Shown here one piece after another: positions 10,073-18,835 of a DNA stretch of 64,000 nt. Origin of the DNA: an uncultured Myxococcales bacterium (GTDB taxonomy: Bacteria; Myxococcota_A; Bradymonadia; UBA7976; VGTA01); NCBI GenBank assembly GCA_937146725.1, contig CAKZRU010000016.1, forward strand, positions 24,456 through 88,455. Reading direction: 5' to 3'. The position numbers and the translations under genes are program-made. Under the pieces are notes generated by a model. It had not been told where the DNA came from and made no database searches. It saw nothing but the letters and a program-made list of their open reading frames with translations. Every line of letters begins with the position of its first letter. Position 1 is the first letter of the stretch.

Positions 10073-11737
10073 CTAAAAGCTTAAAGACCAAGATTCTAAT
10101 ACGCCCTCATCTTGGGCTTCCAAATCTTCAATCATCAAAGTCCAATCTCCGTTGGGGTCATAACTTGAAGATCTAGACACTGTAAAAGTTTTTGCAATTT
10201 GAGTGCTATTGCTGGTTTCACGATTAAAAAGAATCATCTCTCTACCCTTGTGCCAAAGTGAGATCTTTAGGTCGCTTGGATAGCTATGGTTCAAGTTTAA
10301 TTTGACTTGAAATTGCTCTCTAAGACTCTCGATATTATCGATCATCACAGTGATTTGGTCATAGATCTCACCGTCATCAGGAATACGCTGACTTTGGGTA
10401 GAGCTAAAGACTTGAAGGCTATTACTAGCATTCAATGTAGGATTGATTGGAGCTTCGGGAAAATCGGGGGGAATCGCTGAGCCGGCGGGGGCGACGAGTT
10501 GGCCTGCTTGTATAAAACCCATCGTAGTACAGTGTACAGCACCACCCATTTCGATGATATTATCAGCATCGATCACAGCAATATCATACTGATCTGAAAA
10601 CGCTTGTTGATAAGCGCGTAATGCTTCAGCTTCAAATTGGGGTTGACTAGGATAAATAGGCACAATCACCAAGTCATTCACAATGAGAGAGTTAGTATAC
10701 GATGGGTATGCACCTGAGCTTCGTGGTGCCGGCATAGGAATCCGAATAATTTCTAAAGACCAATCTGTCTTTCGTGCAAAATCTTGGATTCTTTGATAAT
10801 TACGATCGAGTATTGCTCGATTCATTGGGTCGATTTGATCACTATATTCACCAAGAAGCATGGTATTTGGTCCGGTAAGCTTAGCAAACATATCAATATG
10901 CGCAGTTCCCTCACCAATTAAGGGCTCTAAGACTAAGGCCTGTGTACAGCCTAAATACTCATAAAATAAATCGGCAAGATCTTGATTATCCTTGGCATAG
11001 TTGACCTCTAAAACTCGACTAGAGAAGAAGCAACGACCAGCACCATCACTCATAAAATTACCGCCCTCTATTTCCAGATTGGGGCGATATACAGGCATAG
11101 TGAAATGGTTTGACATCAAGGTTGGAATTGCATCATCTCGACGTCTTTCGGGATAATACTTAAAGTCCACAAGCGCTGCTTGAGCTTGCTCATCAACGAT
11201 TGTCCATGGCCCATAATCTCTAGTCCATACACTTTCATGTCGATATTCAAAAAACTCAAGGCGACTAGGGTCAACACCATTTCTGACCAAAAGGCTTTCC
11301 AGTTGCTTGCTTTCGGACAGTGAGCGTGTCAAAATCCAAACCTTGGCGCGTGAAGCACTGAGCTGAATCAAGCTAAACAGGTACTCTGCATCTTGATTAT
11401 CCCAAGAGATTAAAATCCCTTCTGTGGCCTCAAACTCAGCAAGAGCTCTCGTCTGACCGTTAGGCGGGTCAGTTGTGCCATATAGATTTCTAAAATTGAT
11501 ACGAGTATCAAAGCGATCCTGCTTACTTAGGCTATGTTCAGCTTGGCTAATGTAAGCAGGTAAACTTGCTTCACTGGTTAAACTGAGTTCAGGAACCTCA
11601 TCTTGAAAGCTAGAGGACTCCACCACCGCTCGATCATACTCGAGACGGCTAGAGTCAGCGATCGACTCGTCTTGACATGCTGAGATTAAGCTCACACACA
11701 GGCCGGCAACGGCTAATTTATAGAATAAACATTTCAT
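10073..11737 (-). CDS. Lipoprotein deiminase (agmatine deiminase/PAD fold) with P domain
   Basis: 554 residues with a lipoprotein signal ending VSLISAC (Cys21). The catalytic domain spans ~95-420 and keeps every family residue: Asp174 in WTRDYGPW, Glu224 in EIEGGN, His280 and Asp282 in GTAHIDMF, and Cys403 in GGAVHCTTM. These are the residues by which agmatine deiminases and Porphyromonas-type peptidyl-arginine deiminases hydrolyse guanidinium groups to ureido groups and ammonia. Residues ~435-554 form a P/Homo B (proprotein-convertase type) beta-sandwich (NLNHSYPSDLKISLWHKG, NGDWTLMIEDLEAQDEG, LESWSLSF), a module usually attached to secreted subtilases. An exported, lipid-anchored form favours an extracellular or periplasmic peptide or guanidine substrate over cytoplasmic polyamine synthesis. 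The 3' end faces the hemF-like gene across 22 bases. Confidence 0.85.
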   Translation of the reverse strand: MKCLFYKLAVAGLCVSLISACQDESIADSSRLEYDRAVVESSSFQDEVPELSLTSEASLPAYISQAEHSLSKQDRFDTRINFRNLYGTTDPPNGQTRALAEFEATEGILISWDNQDAEYLFSLIQLSASRAKVWILTRSLSESKQLESLLVRNGVDPSRLEFFEYRHESVWTRDYGPWTIVDEQAQAALVDFKYYPERRRDDAIPTLMSNHFTMPVYRPNLEIEGGNFMSDGAGRCFFSSRVLEVNYAKDNQDLADLFYEYLGCTQALVLEPLIGEGTAHIDMFAKLTGPNTMLLGEYSDQIDPMNRAILDRNYQRIQDFARKTDWSLEIIRIPMPAPRSSGAYPSYTNSLIVNDLVIVPIYPSQPQFEAEALRAYQQAFSDQYDIAVIDADNIIEMGGAVHCTTMGFIQAGQLVAPAGSAIPPDFPEAPINPTLNASNSLQVFSSTQSQRIPDDGEIYDQITVMIDNIESLREQFQVKLNLNHSYPSDLKISLWHKGREMILFNRETSNSTQIAKTFTVSRSSSYDPNGDWTLMIEDLEAQDEGVLESWSLSF

Positions 11738-11840
11738 TTAGAAAACTCCTGATGAAGCTTAATGACAACTCATTTGTATGCCCTTTAACAAAGCAAGCCG
11801 ACTTTCACAAGATTTGTTAGGCCAGCCTCTATGCTCTGCA

Positions 11841-12515
11841 CTACCAAACGCATTGAATCCCTGTTCCTTTGAGCCCACAGTAGCCATTAGGATTTTTGTG
11901 TAAGTATTGCTGATGCTCAAGCTCAGCAAAATAGTAAACATCCAATGCGTTGATTTCCGTATATATTTTTTGACTATGAGCATCGGATTGATCCACTTGC
12001 GCAAGCTCGGCTTGAAAAGCGCTTTGACTGGCTGTGATTTCTATCACTTGACTAGGATTGGTCCAATAAATAGCGGAGCGATACTGGGTACCGATATCAT
12101 TACCTTGGCGCATTTCTTGGGTGGGATCATGACTTTCCCAAAAAAGCTTCAATAAGTGCTTTAAGCTGACTCGAGTAGGATCAAAGTCAACTTGTACAAC
12201 CTCGGTATGTCCGGTTAATCCAGTACATACCTCTTGATAGCTTGGATTAGGCGTAAAGCCACCCGCATAGCCAACCGAGGTACAGACCACACCTTCACAT
12301 TGCCAAAATAGACGTTCCGCGCCCCAAAAACATCCCATCCCAAAGATGATTCTTTTGACTGAAGACTCTTTGTTTTCCCGTAGAGTATAAGCAGAGAGTG
12401 AGCAAGCAAAAATGGAATGTGGTTCATGAATTTCAATCGCTTGCTGCCGACCGGGTAGGGCTTGATCAGTTGTTACCATTTGAGTTTTATGATTATTTTT
12501 CAGTATTGACCACAT
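11841..12515 (-). CDS. msrA: Peptide methionine sulfoxide reductase MsrA
   Basis: Reduces the S epimer of methionine sulfoxide in proteins and free methionine. The catalytic motif is GMGCFWGAERLFW (Cys62 from this start), followed by SVGYAGG, GHTEVVQVDFDP, FWESHDPTQ, GNDIGTQYRSAIY and a C-terminal NPNGYCGLKGTGIQC that supplies recycling cysteines. The N-terminal extension with ALPGRQ resembles the E. coli-type long MsrA. The start at 12515 is preferred because gagg lies 8 bases upstream; an in-frame ATG at 12545 has no ribosome site. An out-of-frame reading frame continues past the stop towards 11759 and is not a real extension. Convergent or adjacent genes show no shared function. Confidence 0.93.
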   Translation of the reverse strand: MWSILKNNHKTQMVTTDQALPGRQQAIEIHEPHSIFACSLSAYTLRENKESSVKRIIFGMGCFWGAERLFWQCEGVVCTSVGYAGGFTPNPSYQEVCTGLTGHTEVVQVDFDPTRVSLKHLLKLFWESHDPTQEMRQGNDIGTQYRSAIYWTNPSQVIEITASQSAFQAELAQVDQSDAHSQKIYTEINALDVYYFAELEHQQYLHKNPNGYCGLKGTGIQCVW

Positions 12516-12701
12516 GGCACTTACCTCACTTGGGCTGAAAGTCATTTTTATAAAATCTTACTCACTTACTCATGCATGCCGAATATAAACAAGCAAAGCA
12601 CCTAATTAAACAAGGCATCTAGTATATAAGACGAATCAAAGATATATTTTAAGATGCTAGAGATTCAGATTTGGTTTTTTATATTTGTTATTGATCGCTT
12701 G

Positions 12702-12730
12702 TTGACAAGTGAACACTAAGTCCTTATGTT
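12702..12730 (+). promoter_or_regulatory. Sigma-70 promoter of the rpsF operon
   Basis: A perfect -35 hexamer ttgaca (12702-12707), a 17-base spacer and tatgtt (12725-12730) form the best sigma-70-type promoter I noticed in the window. Transcription would start near 12737, leaving a leader of about 75 bases before rpsF. Confidence 0.7.
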
Positions 12731-12762
12731 GCGCTCACATAATTTTTTTGTTTAACCTCCCT

Positions 12763-12807
12763 GCTCGTCTTTTGGATTTCTGAGACGGGCTGACAACCCG
12801 AAGGGAG
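12763..12807 (+). promoter_or_regulatory. Structured leader before rpsF, possible S6:S18 autoregulatory element
   Basis: An 8-bp stem (gctcgtct at 12763-12770 with agacgggc at 12783-12790, one G-U pair) is followed by tgacaacccgaaggg. There CCC at 12797-12799 can pair with GGG at 12803-12805, which belongs to the Shine-Dalgarno of rpsF. Leaders of rpsF in many bacteria carry a hairpin with a CCG-containing single-stranded element bound by the S6:S18 complex. The CCG here is in a plausible place, but I have not matched the full consensus. Confidence 0.4.
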
Positions 12808-12812
12808 CTAAG

Positions 12813-13190
12813 ATGTCCGTAGTCAAGCAACGTACTTACGAGCTAATCTACTTGTTGCACCGCGATGTCAATGAAGAAGACGGCGCCAAGCTACAAGATC
12901 GTTTAAATGGTGTTATTGCAGAGTTTAACGGTTCTGTGATCAAAGAAGAGTCTTGGGGCAAGCGCAAGCTCGCTTATGAGATTAAAAAAGGTGTAAATAC
13001 CTATAATAAGGCTCTTTACAAATATGTCGTTTTCAAGTCAGAGCCAAGTGTTATCACTGAGCTTGAGCGTGTTCTTCGTATTAGCGATCACTGTATCCGC
13101 TTTATGAACATCCGTCTTGATAACTTTGATCCAACATCAGCGTCACCTATGAGTGCAAGCACTGAGACCAGCACTGAGGAGAATGCATAA
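12813..13190 (+). CDS. rpsF: 30S ribosomal protein S6
   Basis: 125 residues starting [20 protein letters not shown], with the family core [20 protein letters not shown] and the C-terminal [15 protein letters not shown]6 binds 16S rRNA as a heterodimer with S18 on the platform of the small subunit. The Ser/Thr-rich tail after the RRM-like fold is normal in length. gaaggga precedes the ATG. First gene of rpsF-rpsR-rplI; its stop overlaps the rpsR start by one base. Confidence 0.98.
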   Translation: MSVVKQRTYELIYLLHRDVNEEDGAKLQDRLNGVIAEFNGSVIKEESWGKRKLAYEIKKGVNTYNKALYKYVVFKSEPSVITELERVLRISDHCIRFMNIRLDNFDPTSASPMSASTETSTEENA

Positions 13191-13432
13191 TGAACCGCAG
13201 TCGTATCCGCCGTCGTGGCCCACGCCGTAAAGTTGACCGTTTCCTCGCTGACAAAAGCTTAGTCATCGACTACAAAGATCCAAGTGTACTCAAGTACTTC
13301 ATCACTGAGCGTGGTAAGATTGTACCTCGCCGTGTAAGCGGTCTTTGTGCTAAGAACCAGCGTAAGATTACTCAAGCGATCAAACGTGCTCGTATGATTG
13401 CTCTTATGCCTTTCACCACAATCAACCAATAA
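13190..13432 (+). CDS. rpsR: 30S ribosomal protein S18
   Basis: 80 residues, arginine-rich N-terminus ([18 protein letters not shown]), then [20 protein letters not shown] and [20 protein letters not shown], all typical of S18. The zinc-type cysteine pairs of some S18 proteins are absent, so this is a C-minus form. The ATG overlaps the rpsF TAA stop, consistent with coupled, equimolar synthesis with S6. Confidence 0.97.
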   Translation: MNRSRIRRRGPRRKVDRFLADKSLVIDYKDPSVLKYFITERGKIVPRRVSGLCAKNQRKITQAIKRARMIALMPFTTINQ

Positions 13433-13442
13433 GGAGAAGAAC

Positions 13443-13892
13443 ATGCAAGTCATCCTAAGAGAAGATGTTCGCCACCTCGGTTATGTGGGTGATGTCGTTT
13501 CTGTAAAGTCAGGTTATGCACGTAACTTTTTGTTCCCTCGTGGACTTGCAGTGCACGCTGATGCTCGACAACTTAATCGTCTAGCACATGAAAAGCGTTT
13601 GATCGAAGCCAAGCTTCAAAAGACTCGCGCTGAAGCTGAAAAACTTGCAGAGAAATTTGTTGGTTTCAGCTTGGTTGTCAAAAAGGCAGCAGGCGAAGGA
13701 GATAAGCTTTTCGGTTCAGTAACCACCATGGATGTTGAAGAACTTCTTAATGAGAAGGGCTTTAGCGTAGAGCGTCGTCAGATCATCATGAGTGAAAACC
13801 TAAAGACCTTAGGTTCACACAAGATCCAACTTCGCCTTCACCGCGATGTGGTGATTGACCTTAATGTTGAGGTTATTCGCGACGAAGACTAA
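13443..13892 (+). CDS. rplI: 50S ribosomal protein L9
   Basis: 149 residues, the standard L9 length, starting MQVILREDVRHLGYVGDVV. The N-terminal signature GYARNFLFPRGLAVHA is followed by the long connecting helix and the C-terminal domain ending DVVIDLNVEVI. An in-frame ATG at 13398 lies inside rpsR and has no ribosome site, whereas aaggaga lies just upstream of 13443. Last gene of the rpsF operon, followed by a terminator-like hairpin at 13964. Confidence 0.97.
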   Translation: MQVILREDVRHLGYVGDVVSVKSGYARNFLFPRGLAVHADARQLNRLAHEKRLIEAKLQKTRAEAEKLAEKFVGFSLVVKKAAGEGDKLFGSVTTMDVEELLNEKGFSVERRQIIMSENLKTLGSHKIQLRLHRDVVIDLNVEVIRDED

Positions 13893-13963
13893 GTACACAC
13901 CAGTACATAGTTTAAGGAAGAATCAGTACTTAGATATTGGTTTAAAGCCTTTACAGTTTAGAT

Positions 13964-14010
13964 GCCACAGAGTCACTCAAAAAATAATTTGGGTTGATCT
14001 GTGGCGTTTT
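13964..14010 (+). terminator. Rho-independent terminator after rplI
   Basis: An 18-position stem (13964-13981 with 13988-14005) starts gccacaga and closes tctgtggc, with two mismatches and a 6-base A-rich loop. It is followed directly by gtttta. It lies 72 bases after the rplI stop and 85 bases before dnaB. Confidence 0.55.
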
Positions 14011-14094
14011 ACGTTTAAAGATCAGTTAAATAAATAGACAAGAGCTTTGATTGTGTGGAAAGTCATTACGAAGACATATGTGTAGGGAAAAATC

Positions 14095-15453
14095 ATGGCG
14101 GAATTAAATACCCCAGAACATCTAAGAGCGCTTGAAGCCGAAAGAGCAACTCTTGGTACAGTTCTGTTAGACCCAAACTCCTTTGATTTAATTTCAGCTT
14201 TGCTAGAACCCGATGACTTTCATGATCCTCGTCATCAGCTGATCTTTAGCGCAATGCGCTCAATGTCAGCTAATGGAATTGGGATTAACACAGTCTCAGT
14301 GATTTATGCTTTGCAGCAAGAAGGCGCCTTAGAGTCAGTGGGTGGAGATGCCTACATACTTGAGCTTGGCACTGAAGTCGGTACTTCATTATATGCTGAA
14401 AGCTATGGGTTAATGGTCTACAGGGCGGCTGAGGTTAGGCGACTGATTGCTTTGTGCGCACGTATCATTGAAAAGGGACAGCAAGGTGACTATGAGCACT
14501 CCGAAGAACTTTTTGATGATGCTCAACAACGTATTTTAGCATTAGGTTCAAGAAAAAGCCGACAGGCCTTTACTTCCTTTTCAGATGCTGTTGCCGAAGC
14601 TCTTTCACTGATCCAAAGTGCTTTTGAGGCTCAATCAAGTGTGACCGGAACCAAAACAGGCTTTACCGAATTTGACAATATTACTTCCGGCTTGCAACCA
14701 GGTGATTTAGCGGTTTTAGCGGCTCGTCCTGGTATGGGTAAAACAGCCTTAGCTCTTAATATGGCCTTTAATGCAGCTACAAGCGCTGAACGACCCTGTA
14801 CTGTTGCTATCTTTAGTTTAGAAATGCCCACGATTCAGCTTGCCACTCGTATTATTTCTAGCGAATCCCAAATCAGTAGCCATAATCTCAAAACAGGCAT
14901 GATGGAAGAACATGAAATTGATCGCTTGGTAGAAACTGTAGAACGAGTGAAAGATGTATCGATCTTTATTGATGATACACCAGGTTTGTCTATTATGGAC
15001 TGTCGCTCCAAATGCAGACGACTTGCTGGTGATGAAAACTTACCACCAGTGGGCTTGGTTGTGATCGATTATTTGCAACTTATGAAAGGCCCACCAAATG
15101 CCGGTAACCGTGAGCAAGAAATCAGTGAAATCAGCCGTAATCTTAAAACATTAGCCAAAGAGTTAAATGCACCCGTTGTCGCACTTTCTCAGCTTAATCG
15201 TGGTGTAGAAAGCCGACCAAATAAGCGACCATTACTTTCAGATCTTCGTGAATCAGGAGCGATCGAGCAAGATGCTGACAAGATTATGTTTGTGTATCGT
15301 GATGAATACTACAATGAAGAATCAGAGGATAAAGGTATTGCCGAATTAATTTTGGCTAAGCACCGTGCCGGCTCTACCGGCACAGTTCGTTTACAATTTG
15401 TCGGTATGTTTACTAGATTTAATAACTTAGCAGAAGAAGATCAGCCTTTCTGA
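14095..15453 (+). CDS. dnaB: Replicative DNA helicase DnaB
   Basis: 452 residues. The N-terminal primase-interacting domain (EAERATLGTVLLDPNSFDLI) is followed by the RecA-like helicase domain with Walker A ARPGMGKT (Arg211-Thr217), Walker B VGLVVIDYLQLM and the DnaB signatures EISEISRNLKTLAKELN and LSDLRESGAIEQDAD. Forms the hexameric ring that unwinds DNA at the fork. The usual order rpsF-rpsR-rplI-dnaB is kept. The stop TGA overlaps the next ATG by one base. No intein insertion is seen at the Walker A or at DLRESG, common intein sites. Confidence 0.97.
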   Translation: MAELNTPEHLRALEAERATLGTVLLDPNSFDLISALLEPDDFHDPRHQLIFSAMRSMSANGIGINTVSVIYALQQEGALESVGGDAYILELGTEVGTSLYAESYGLMVYRAAEVRRLIALCARIIEKGQQGDYEHSEELFDDAQQRILALGSRKSRQAFTSFSDAVAEALSLIQSAFEAQSSVTGTKTGFTEFDNITSGLQPGDLAVLAARPGMGKTALALNMAFNAATSAERPCTVAIFSLEMPTIQLATRIISSESQISSHNLKTGMMEEHEIDRLVETVERVKDVSIFIDDTPGLSIMDCRSKCRRLAGDENLPPVGLVVIDYLQLMKGPPNAGNREQEISEISRNLKTLAKELNAPVVALSQLNRGVESRPNKRPLLSDLRESGAIEQDADKIMFVYRDEYYNEESEDKGIAELILAKHRAGSTGTVRLQFVGMFTRFNNLAEEDQPF

Positions 15454-17888
15454 TGAGTAGGCAAAAGGACAACTTTGGATTAAGTGACTTACCGCCCTCG
15501 GGTCCTCAAGCATCGGTAAACTTACCTGAGGCCAAAACTAAACAGAGTGGAACTCGACAAGTGCCTCCGACTGAACCAAGTCCTGAGTTTCCACCGGAGC
15601 AGCCCTATCTGCCTTTTGATGATGCTTCTTCAATTCCGCCCACCGATCCGGGGGATGAACTTGCTCTTATTCCGCCCACCGATCCGGGGGATGAGCTTGT
15701 TCCCATTCCTCCTACAGATCCGGGGGATGATTTATTGAATGGTCATAAAGACCTAGATTCTGACGTATTTGAACAAACTCAATTTCCACAGATGTTGACT
15801 GAAGAATCTCAGCAACTCAGTTCTTTTCCATTAATTCCACCAACCGAGCCCAAATTACAAAAGCAAACCGATGTGTTAAATCGCTCAGAGGATGTGGATC
15901 GAAAAATAAAACAGACCGCTTGGACCACGCACATTGCCATTGAATATGTATTTCCATTAAAAAGCTTTTTTAAAGACAAATGGGGTACTTTAAGCTTTTT
16001 AATCGCTTTTGTTGTGATTTATATGCTCACTACAGGGCACAGTACCCAAACAACGACTTCAATCTCAGATGCGATTCAATGGGGAGCAAACTTTGCGCCA
16101 AAAATTAAAGGGGTAGACTTTGAATGGTGGCGTTTACTAAGTGCTCCATACTTACATTGGGATCTGAGCCACATTACTTTTAATGTGGGGGCTTTTTTAC
16201 TTTTAGCTTCACAGTTTGAGCATTTATTAGGTTCATTAGCATTAATAGGTATCTTTACGACAAGTTCTACGCTGGCTGGTATGGCCACGCTATACAACTA
16301 TCCTAACCAAGTCTCAATGGGAGCCTCTGGCGGGATATATGGCATATTTGGTGCTTTACTCATGCTATTTCTTGCAACTCAAGGCCAAAAAGTAAAGTTT
16401 GCTAAATCAATCACCTTGGTCATGCTCATTTGGCTGATTCATTCATTAGAAAGTAACTTTAATTCTGTTCAAGCCGATAATGCGAGCCACTTTGGTGGTT
16501 TAGTGAGTGGCTTTTTATTATGTTATTTCCTATTGCCAATACCCGAAGAAATAAAAACAAAGTCACAGATCAAAAAGCTATTTATGCCGGTGATCTTTAC
16601 CGGTTTTTTGGTACTCATGATATGGCGAGCATTACCAGCACCACATCCGATTTTTGAAGTCATTGAGCAATATCACACTAAGGCACAGGTTTTACATAAA
16701 TATAGTCAACGTTTTTCAAGCCTTAGTCCCCTCCAGCAGAGAGCTTTATGGGAAGCGGAAGTTAGACCAATACTTCAAACCTTAACAACCAAACTCCTTG
16801 ATAGCACAGAAACAGAAGACCTAGTTACTCGCAATGAAATCAAAACTGTGACTCATGCAACTCAATGGGGACTTAAGCGTTTATTACATGCTTGGTGGAT
16901 GCAGTTTGCAGCTGAATTTGAAGCTGTTCCCAAAAGCATTCAGCTGACTCAAAAAGAAACCTTACCCTCTGCAGTGGTTTATGACTTATATGAAACGATG
17001 TTAGCTAAGCACAGCATCGCGCAAATTATTGAACCAAGTTGGGATGAAAGAATCAAATCTTTAGAATACTACCAAGCTTGGCAATATCTCAAGGAAGCAA
17101 GAAAGTATCTTACCCAAGTCTGTGCTGAATTAGTTGCGGAAGCAAGTTCGGTTGAAGTAAGAGCTTTGGGCAGCTTATGGGCTCAAGCTGAAGTCAGGAA
17201 TAAGCGACTTAAATTGGTGGAGGAAACATTAAAGCAAAGAGAGTTTTTAAACTCGACCGACATCATTACATTGACTCAGATTAAATGGCTTAATGCCCAA
17301 ATTAAAGAGGTCATTCAATTAAGCGCCGTTGAGTTAAGAAAGCCAATAGATCAACAGGTTTTAATGCCAGAAGATCAAATTAAACTTGCTAAACTATTAT
17401 ACCAAGCAGTTTTAGCTACTCCTCCTATTGAACTTGACTCTGAACTGAGCTTTAAGTTGAATCGTAAAGGACAGATTGTAGTTGTTAAGGGCTTTATCCC
17501 AAGACAGGGGCAACTGTTTCTAAGTGCTCAATCGTGCAAGCTTTCAGCGCCGTCTACTCAACAATTAGCAGATGAAAAACGAAAGCAAATAAAAACTAGA
17601 TCTAAGTCTAAATTGGACTCTCAACCGCATTCACAACAGCAAGCTAAATCGCAACGCTTTATTATAGAGATAGTTCCACCTCTACAGCCAAGCAGTAGTC
17701 AAAAGGATATATTGAACCATGCTGATCAAAAGCGGACTCAAGATCATTTACCTTCTACCGATCTCACCAACAACAAAGCCCAAGCGATTCAGCCCCCATG
17801 TCTTGAAGGATTTAAAGTTCTTGGTTGGTTAGGTGCTGATACGGCACTTAAGAATCATTCTGTTTGGCGGAGTTACCCACTTGATTGA
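15453..17888 (+). CDS. Rhomboid-family intramembrane serine protease with long extensions
   Basis: 811 residues, about three times the rhomboid core. Residues 1-150 are a cytoplasmic Pro/Asp-rich region containing three IPPTDPGDE repeats. Membrane segments lie between ~180 and ~362: WWRLLSAPYLHWDLSHITFN contains the L1 loop and the helix with conserved His and Asn, QVSMGASGGIYGIFGA carries the catalytic Ser292 in GxSG, and NASHFGGLVSGF carries the catalytic His346. One further membrane segment follows near 378. Residues ~400-811 are soluble, Gln/Lys-rich and helical, of unknown role. Rhomboids cleave transmembrane helices of client proteins. One-base overlap with dnaB indicates cotranslation, although the two have no known joint function. 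The last 41 bases overlap the 3' end of the opposing gene at 17848. Confidence 0.87.
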   Translation: MSRQKDNFGLSDLPPSGPQASVNLPEAKTKQSGTRQVPPTEPSPEFPPEQPYLPFDDASSIPPTDPGDELALIPPTDPGDELVPIPPTDPGDDLLNGHKDLDSDVFEQTQFPQMLTEESQQLSSFPLIPPTEPKLQKQTDVLNRSEDVDRKIKQTAWTTHIAIEYVFPLKSFFKDKWGTLSFLIAFVVIYMLTTGHSTQTTTSISDAIQWGANFAPKIKGVDFEWWRLLSAPYLHWDLSHITFNVGAFLLLASQFEHLLGSLALIGIFTTSSTLAGMATLYNYPNQVSMGASGGIYGIFGALLMLFLATQGQKVKFAKSITLVMLIWLIHSLESNFNSVQADNASHFGGLVSGFLLCYFLLPIPEEIKTKSQIKKLFMPVIFTGFLVLMIWRALPAPHPIFEVIEQYHTKAQVLHKYSQRFSSLSPLQQRALWEAEVRPILQTLTTKLLDSTETEDLVTRNEIKTVTHATQWGLKRLLHAWWMQFAAEFEAVPKSIQLTQKETLPSAVVYDLYETMLAKHSIAQIIEPSWDERIKSLEYYQAWQYLKEARKYLTQVCAELVAEASSVEVRALGSLWAQAEVRNKRLKLVEETLKQREFLNSTDIITLTQIKWLNAQIKEVIQLSAVELRKPIDQQVLMPEDQIKLAKLLYQAVLATPPIELDSELSFKLNRKGQIVVVKGFIPRQGQLFLSAQSCKLSAPSTQQLADEKRKQIKTRSKSKLDSQPHSQQQAKSQRFIIEIVPPLQPSSSQKDILNHADQKRTQDHLPSTDLTNNKAQAIQPPCLEGFKVLGWLGADTALKNHSVWRSYPLD
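15633..15740 (+). repeat. 36-bp in-frame repeat, three copies (IPPTDPGDE)
   Basis: Units at 15633-15668, 15669-15704 and 15705-15740 encode IPPTDPGDELAL, IPPTDPGDELVP and IPPTDPGDDLLN. The first two are nearly identical at DNA level; the third has drifted at third positions. Related single motifs (VPPTEP, IPPTEP) occur before and after, which suggests a repeated short linear binding motif in the rhomboid N-terminal tail. Confidence 0.8.
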
Positions 17889-18171
17889 TCTCTTGTTTGG
17901 TATTGCCCTCTTGCTCAGCACTCATCTCTAATAAAAGTACCTTTAGGTGATTAAGTTGGATTTGAATGTTGATTAGATCTTGTTGGCTCGGTAATGCACT
18001 GAGCTTAAGCAATTGTTCATAGTGATCTTCCAATCTGTTATACACTTGCGCTTTCAGTTTGGCTGACTGACGAATTGCTTGGAGGAATAAGGGATGAGCT
18101 ACAAAGTTCATAACAGCATATAAAGATTTACTTTCACACTCTTCAAGTAGAGCTTGGATCATATCTTTCAT
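17848..18171 (-). CDS. Small helical protein of unknown function
   Basis: 107 residues, predicted mostly helical (MIQALLEECESKSLYAVM, then LEDHYEQLLKLSALPSQQDL and LIQL-type heptads), with a polar Gln/Asn/Lys tail. The layout of a conserved-looking helical segment followed by a coiled coil recalls small helical adaptor proteins, but I do not recognise a family. It starts 6 bases after the stop of the membrane-protein gene at 18178, so the two are an operon. Its 3' end overlaps the rhomboid gene end by 41 bases in the opposite orientation. Confidence 0.6.
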   Translation of the reverse strand: MKDMIQALLEECESKSLYAVMNFVAHPLFLQAIRQSAKLKAQVYNRLEDHYEQLLKLSALPSQQDLINIQIQLNHLKVLLLEMSAEQEGNTKQEINQVGNSAKQNDS

Positions 18172-18177
18172 AACAAC

Positions 18178-18759
18178 TCAAATCTCTGACACTTCATCAT
18201 GACTCGGTTCAGCTTGAGAGTTTTCTGATGAATCACTCGTGATCATTTGTATGGGAGTTCCCCAGTTAAACTCAGCAAATAACCCATGTCTTGGCCTACA
18301 TCTAAACATGGTAATGGCAGCAAAAATCATAAAGGGAAGCATGGCGGTTTCTTGGCGTGTAAAAAATGTTTCCATAACCCCAAGTAAGGCATAAATCTGT
18401 ACTAAGCCCCAGGCGATTACACAGGAACGCCACCCTTTTTTAACTTCGATACTTGATGGGATTTCGGCAAGCTCAGAAGGCGTTGGAAGAGCTTTGAAGC
18501 GTCTTAATCTTAGATAAAACATGGTATCGCACAGGACGGCGCTGAGTAAGCAAAAACCTAAAAATGGAGTTTCATAAGAAGTGAGTTGCTCAGGTGTAAT
18601 CGGTGGTAATTGAGGTAATAACCAAGCGCAAAGACCGGCTAAACCCAAAGGAGGGATCATCGCTGTAAAGTACATGGTTTGACTCAAGCGGTAATGGCCT
18701 TGCAAACTCATTACTTGTGGCTTCGTAGAAGGGAGGATTTGAGATTGTTTGCTCATCAT
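18178..18759 (-). CDS. Polytopic membrane protein of unknown function
   Basis: The start is uncertain: ATG-ATG at 18759/18756 has only a weak purine stretch (aaagaac) upstream. An ATG at 18807 would add 16 residues before the same sequence. Four hydrophobic segments are visible (TAMIPPLGLAGLCAWLL, FLGFCLLSAVLCDTMFY, CVIAWGLVQIYALLGVM and MLPFMIFAAITMF), with a Ser/Glu-rich cytoplasmic tail. No transporter or enzyme motif is recognised. Upstream of the small helical protein gene and downstream of apaH on the same strand, so possibly one transcription unit. Confidence 0.6.
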   Translation of the reverse strand: MMSKQSQILPSTKPQVMSLQGHYRLSQTMYFTAMIPPLGLAGLCAWLLPQLPPITPEQLTSYETPFLGFCLLSAVLCDTMFYLRLRRFKALPTPSELAEIPSSIEVKKGWRSCVIAWGLVQIYALLGVMETFFTRQETAMLPFMIFAAITMFRCRPRHGLFAEFNWGTPIQMITSDSSENSQAEPSHDEVSEI

Positions 18760-18835
18760 ACGTTCTTTGCGATTTGTGTTTAAGACGAATGGGGAATGAA
18801 ATAGCATATATTCAGCAAGTAGCCAAAGTCTAAGC

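Noticed and set aside
11759..12004. Minus-strand open frame continuing past the msrA stop
   Set aside because: It overlaps the 3' end of msrA in another frame and has no ribosome site or protein-like pattern. MsrA already ends at its normal C-terminus, so no frameshift is implied.
13855..14037. Short open frame after rplI
   Set aside because: It covers the end of rplI and the terminator hairpin; there is no ribosome site or family match.
14095..15453. Intein in dnaB
   Set aside because: Walker A and the DLRESG region are continuous and the protein has the normal length of ~450 residues.
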